Origin: Syngnathus acus
Taxonomy: Eukaryota; Chordata; Actinopteri; Syngnathiformes; Syngnathidae
Direction: 5' to 3'
Assembly: GCF_901709675.1 (NCBI RefSeq)
Contig: NC_051087.1
Coordinates: 14,068,067-14,132,066 of the forward strand
DNA length: 64,000 nt
The position numbers and the translations under genes are program-made. Shown here piece by piece: positions 59,248 to 64,000 of this stretch (positions are counted from its first letter, which is position 1; every line of letters starts with the position of its first letter). Below the pieces are notes generated by a model. The model had not been told where the DNA came from and made no database searches. It saw only the letters and a program-made list of their open reading frames with translations.

Positions 59248-59401
59248 CATCCATCCATCCATCCGTCCGCCCGCCCGCCCGCCCGTCCGTCCGTCCATCC
59301 ATCCATCCGTCCGTCCGTCCGTCCGTCCGTCCCATCCATCCATCCATCCATCCATCCATCCATCCATCCATCCATCCATCCATCCATCCATCCATCCATC
59401 C
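59248..59401. repeat. (CCAT)n/(CCGT)n/(CCGC)n microsatellite
   Basis: Blocks of CCAT, CCGC, CCGT and again CCAT units. It generates long open frames of Met-Asp-Gly-Trp or His-Pro-Ser type that are not genes. Confidence 0.96.
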
Positions 59402-61691
59402 ACTACAGTATTAGCTGTTGTAATGACAACATAATCATTACAGGGACAAATTCCTCTTTTCCCTCTGCTTTGCAAGAAACAAGATCGTTGCTAATATGAA
59501 GACCACAATCGGTGTTGGCGCAATCACTTTGGCACATACGTATTACGTTGGCAAAACTGAAGACAAGTCGCTACTCTTGTGGACTTGCACTGCTGACACA
59601 CATGCACATCAAAATAAAAGCAGCACATACTTGACGTTTTAGTTTGACTTCCTAAAGGCTGCAGAGACTGTGGACTGGCCGTACGTTACCCACAGGCTCT
59701 ACTTTGCCCTGGTGTGCTGTAAATCTTTACGTTCATCTGTGAGGACAGTGGGTCGGAAAAAATATGGGCACCAACAACCTCTGGTGCTCCTTTGAGAACC
59801 ACACCAGCATTTTACTGTGCACCCCTGTCTATATGTAAATAGTTCACTTTGACTTGAAGCAAACTAAAATGACAGTATTCTTATGCGCTATTATTATTTA
59901 TTCATTTTTTGCACTCGGCACTACTGGTATGAAAGTGCTGACTCACAGGATTATTCAAGTACATCTTTAATGTATTGATCCATTGGTATATGTACTGTCA
60001 AAAACCATCATCACTCAAGGGAATCGGGATGTTGTTTTGTATAAGTTCATAATAACAAGCAGACAAATAATGGATTTATTTGTCTTTCTTTTGACCCAGC
60101 TGTGGTAGTTTGACCTGATTTAATAAATCTAGAACATTACTGATCTTGAGGGAGTGCTTGAATTAGATGGTTGCTGCTTTAGGACTGGCTCAAGCCAAGA
60201 AACAGAATTTCCAATCTATGTTTTCAATTCATCTGAAATACAGTCCTCTCACTCCCCCCCCAAAAATCACAATATCAATCAAACATCCATTCAACTAAGT
60301 TTCTACTCTTGCATATGCCAGACATTTTAAGAATGAATCATGATTAACAGGTAATTTGAAGAATCAGACATTGCATGAACTCACGTATATAACGTCTTGT
60401 TGATGGACCTATAAACATTTAATATGACACACATCACCATTTTTGTTGTTTGCATTGTAGTTTCTACTCCCCTCATTGTGTGGCGCTGCTCCAAAAAGGC
60501 AGCAGCAATCCTGGTGTCACTAATGTGAAACATAGCTTGGATCTCATTTCTCTCAATTTCAATGCTAATGGCTCTTTGCTCCATAGTGCTTCAACAGCAA
60601 AGCTTTTTGAAGTTGTTCTCATGGCAATTTATTAATGAGCATCTCAATTGTCTTAAATTCGCCTTTAGCAAGTTCATTCACTCACAATTGGAGTTTTGAA
60701 CTGTACCAATGTTGATATTTGAATTTTCATCAATTCAACTTTAAACAATGTAAACCATAAAATGGACAAGTGTAGCCACGATTACAATTTAGCCACCGAT
60801 TTGTTACACACATCAGTGATGTCAAGTCATCCTTGATTGACATCTCAATGAAATGATGACAATGAGGGGAGGATATTTAATTTCTCCCATTTGTCCATCC
60901 TCACTCCTTGCTCCTCAATGGGATCTCTGGTAGGAGGCACTAAAATGTAAACAGGATATACTGGAAAAAATAATATCACTGAAGCTGAGGGGAAGTGAAT
61001 TTTTGTTTGAAATGGTGTTAGTTGTTGCAGTAATTAAAGACCATGATCTTACAAGATGTTATGAAAACATCATGGAGACATCAGCATCTCAGCAGCAATA
61101 ACTGAAATCAAGCATTTTGTACAGTATAACTGGCAATGATTCTTTCACGTCGCTGGTGACAGTGTTGTACCTGAACACGTTCAATGAACAAAAATTCATG
61201 ACCTCGTTCATATTTTGGACGAACATGAACTGAAATGAGTGCATTTTTGACGTAATTCGTGCTGACTGGAATCGCTAAGGGAATTGTTAGCAAAATAGCA
61301 AACAATTCCAACGTAATGTGAGGACCGGTTCTCAATTCCCATTCCTAGTTAGGAGTTTCTAATAAAGTTACAGATTATTGTCATTTTCTCACACGACCTT
61401 CTGAGTGGGTAAGTGCAATGAAAGGACAAAATGTTTTTTCATTGTTATGTGGAGAAAGAGCACACACCACTTTTGCAGCGCTACACTCTCTTTCACAATC
61501 ATTCTATCTTATTGAATATTCAATCTTAGCATACAACTATGGCATTACATTTTCCTTAAGTACAACATCACTTAGAGATGTTTTTTTAATTAAATACATT
61601 TGCCAGTAATATAATCGACAGTAGGCTGAATTGTTAAAATAATCAACAATCCATGAACATATTTATTATTTATCAATGGTTCTCTCTCTTT

Positions 61692-61694
<3 letters not shown>

Positions 61695-61777
<83 letters not shown>

Positions 61778-61891
61778 CACGCACGCACACACACACACAC
61801 ACACTCTCACACACACACACACACACACACACAGGCACGCACGCACACACACACACACACACACACTCTCACACACACACACACACACACG
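61695..61891. repeat. (CA)n compound microsatellite
   Basis: About 200 bp of CA. A higher-order unit containing 'caggcacgcacg' and 'cactctcac' occurs twice (near 61775-61808 and 61832-61869). Confidence 0.96.
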
Positions 61892-62194
61892 CAAGCACGG
61901 ACAACCTTAGCCTACAAGTATGGTATTACATACATTCTCCTTCCTAATTTTTAGGGAATAGGCCAGCACTTGAAATGGGAAGAAGTCTTACAGGTGGATA
62001 GCAGTTCGAAAATTTAATACCTCGTCAGATGGAATTTACTACTTTTAAATAGTTTTTAATGGCCTGATTTTTTGCTAATTTCATTTACTACCTTTTAATA
62101 GCTTTTGCAACCCCTTGGACAACCTGGGATAATCGTTCCAACTGTAGTTCACAAGCGTCCTAAACCTTTAGTGAAGTATACATCGCTTTCTAAT

Positions 62195-62266
62195 TATTTG
62201 GCACTTTTTAAATTTCGTTGTACATGTGACAATGACAAATAAAGATCTATTCTATTCTATTCTATT
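62195..62266 (+). mobile_element. L2-type LINE tail fragment
   Basis: Matches the end of the L2 element at 15740-16790 ('ggcactttttaaatttcgtt', 'acatgtgacaatgac', 'aaataaagatct'), then three TATTC units. It is an extremely 5'-truncated insertion. Confidence 0.88.
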
Positions 62267-62439
62267 TCCGGACTTATAGGAATAAATAATAATGATTTAT
62301 TTTTTACGTGTTTTTGAATTTCTATGGCTCTCTGAGATTTTTTGTCCAACTTCATTTTGGCTGACAGGTTCTCTGTAATTGATTTCTTGATTAAAAAGTA
62401 ATCGAGTTTGTGTGGTCAGTGAAAATGAACTCAGAATTC

Positions 62440-62688
62440 CCTCCAAAAATGTGACAAGCCACAATTTAACAAGGGGTCAATTACTTTTTCACACAAACCC
62501 AAGTAGCTTTGAACAATTTTTCAGCATAATAAATATAATCACAATTTAAAAACAGCATTTTGTGTTTGATATTTATATTTGTTTGATGACCTCGAATGTT
62601 AAAATGTGCCAACAATGTAATAGAATATGAAAAGACGACAATACTTTATCACGGGGAATACTTTTTCATCGCAGTGTAAATCGTAAGT
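62440..62688 (+). mobile_element. Tc1-like terminal remnant
   Basis: 'ggggtcaattactttttcac' near 62473 and the end 'ggaatactttttcatcgcag' followed by TGTA at 62685 match the common fish Tc1 terminus (CAAATACTTTTTCA...GCACTGTA type). The left end and transposase are missing. Confidence 0.6.
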
Positions 62689-63211
62689 GACGTGCAATGT
62701 TTATTAACATCTGAGTTATCAGCTTCTTTGTGACATTTACAATTAAAGCAATGTGAGATTAAATGCAAAAATATTTATAACTATAGCACTAACCAAATAA
62801 CTATTCATTAATGCCCAGATGAATAAATATAAAGCAGCTACAGCTGCAAATTCTGTGAACTATGGTAGTTTGATTCACTTTTTGGTCTGCCTCGAGGTCA
62901 AGCTCCAAAAACATAGTAGACAAATAATCTTCCCGTTAATGCTTTTTTCAAGATTGTCTGCTTGGTACACGTAGTTTTTGTTTTGCCTCTGAATCTGCTT
63001 CACAGTGAAGTAGTGTTTCTATTTTAGAGAAGTCCAGGGCCATTATCTATTGTCTCCATCTATTTTCCTTGTCACCTAAGCTATGAGGAAAGAAATCCAA
63101 AATGTAGGCTGTCCTTTGAATGAAAATATCTATAATATCCATCAATCCCTAATTTTTTTCTAACACTTGTCCTCATTAGTGTTAAAGCCTAAAAGAGGAA
63201 TAACCTAATCT

Positions 63212-63370
63212 GGCCGTAGGTGTGAGTGTGAATGGTTGTTCGTATTCCCTGCGATTGAATGGCAACCAATTCAGGATCTCCCCCCGCTGACTGCCTAAAG
63301 TCAGCTGGGATAGGATCCAGCGCGCTCGCGACCCTCATGTGAATAAGCAGTTCAGAAAATGGATAGATGT
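63212..63370 (+). mobile_element. SINE 3' fragment (GGAT family)
   Basis: 'ggccgtaggtgtgagtgtga' through 'tcagctgggataggatcc' to 'gcagttcagaaaatggatag'; decayed and 5'-truncated. Confidence 0.8.
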
Positions 63371-63973
63371 AGAATAGTAATACATTTAGTTATATTTATG
63401 AATGAAAGGTTACCTTCAGCAACAGGTGAATTTTTTGCTGAAATGTCATACGTATGAATAAAACAAACTGTAAAATCCATGTTGCACAAGCTCTAAAAGG
63501 TTAAACCTAAAAAGAGTTTCTTAAAAACTTGGAGTTCTAGAAAAAAAAGTCTGCATTATTTGGTGCAGTGTCAAAAATATTTTTTTAGACCAATAAAGCC
63601 ATCTCTGATAAAAATAAAACAAGTTGATCAGTAAGATTAACGACATCCCCTGATAATCCTTTCCCCAAGGGTGCAAGGGGGAAAAAAAAAGAAACCTTGA
63701 GAAGGGACCACAGATGGGGGGTGGGGGGAAATCCCCCTTCCCGGCTGACCAAGCGCCATTTCACACATAATGTGCTGTTGTTATACAATGTTAACTAGAA
63801 TAGTGTGCGAATAGTGTCTATTTCAATGAGATAAAGCACTGCAGGAAAACACCTCCAGAGAAGCCTGTCCTCCCCAAATCCCAGCCCAGCTGGGTGATAC
63901 AGAATTCTCCATAGCAATGCCTCCGGGAAGGGGGGCCATCTCAGATCTTGTACAGCTGCAGCATCACCTAGCC
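63371..63973. other. Unassigned intronic sequence
   Basis: No repeat or exon recognised; A-rich and G-rich short runs near 63690-63730. Confidence 0.4.
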
Positions 63974-64000
63974 CAGAGGTGGGCAAACTTTTTGACTTGT
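63974..64000 (+). mobile_element. hAT-type left terminus cut by the window end
   Basis: 'cagaggtgggcaaacttttt' is a standard CAG-starting hAT terminus in fish. Only 27 bases are available. Confidence 0.5.

Larger units (their letters stand above)
56023..64000 (+). other. sorcs intron 1 (5' part)
   Basis: Starts with a consensus donor GTAAGT and has no acceptor-plus-VPS10 exon recognisable before the window ends, so the first intron exceeds 8 kb. SORCS1/SORCS3 are known for very long first introns. It contains microsatellites, a possible LTR piece, LINE/Tc1 tails and SINE fragments listed separately. A poly-C run is at 56438-56450. Non-repetitive stretches between them are otherwise unassigned. 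Confidence 0.75.

Noticed and set aside
61590-61954. Thr-His or Cys-Val repeat proteins
   Set aside because: Translations of the CA microsatellite; likewise 51550-51928.

Overview
The window looks like nuclear DNA from a ray-finned (teleost, probably percomorph) fish. The basis is its repeat content: L2/Maui-type and Rex3/RTE-type LINE ends, tRNA-derived SINEs ending in (TGGA)n, Tc1, hAT, piggyBac-like and Tigger/pogo-like DNA transposons, abundant TA-flanked miniature elements and long CA, GA and GGAT microsatellites. A pipefish or seahorse relative is possible but cannot be shown from this sequence. There is no prokaryotic-style gene packing. Almost every long open frame is a shadow of a repeat.

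Only one host protein-coding exon is convincing: exon 1 of a SorCS-family VPS10-domain receptor gene (sorcs1 or sorcs3) at 55393-56022 on the + strand. It has a signal peptide, a furin-type RAKR site and a GTAAGT splice donor. The rest of the window downstream (56023-64000) is its first intron, which runs off the end. The roughly 55 kb upstream contains no other recognisable host protein gene, which fits the gene-poor surroundings known for SORCS1/SORCS3.

Layout. 1-5 kb: SINEs, a decayed LINE reverse-transcriptase end, a TTAA-flanked piggyBac-like element and a separate piggyBac transposase remnant that has lost a catalytic Asp. 5-9 kb: miniature elements, including the first of four large TA-flanked elements built from 251-bp tandem units. 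9-27 kb: LINE ends (Rex3-like; an L2 reverse transcriptase at 15.7-16.8 kb), an 8-bp-TSD hAT element, SINEs and long unannotated stretches. 27-30 kb: a miniature element whose 3' part was tandemly amplified with a neighbouring tRNA-Thr(UGU) gene, giving two structurally good tRNA copies and one broken copy, with another large element inserted at the array edge. 33-39 kb: complex miniature elements and two more 251-bp-unit elements. 39-50 kb: Tigger-like pieces, SINEs, hAT copies, and a nearly complete but dead Tc1 element with ~205-bp inverted repeats. 51-55 kb: microsatellites, an internally deleted transposase relic and a full-length SINE, then a long GA tract immediately before the sorcs exon.

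The most notable observations are (i) a family of TA-flanked elements whose lengths (862, 1113, 1615, 1615 bp) differ by exact multiples of a 251-bp internal unit, each unit carrying a consensus 5' splice site, and (ii) the tRNA-Thr array that expanded together with miniature-element sequence. All family assignments rest on recognition by eye; no database search was run.
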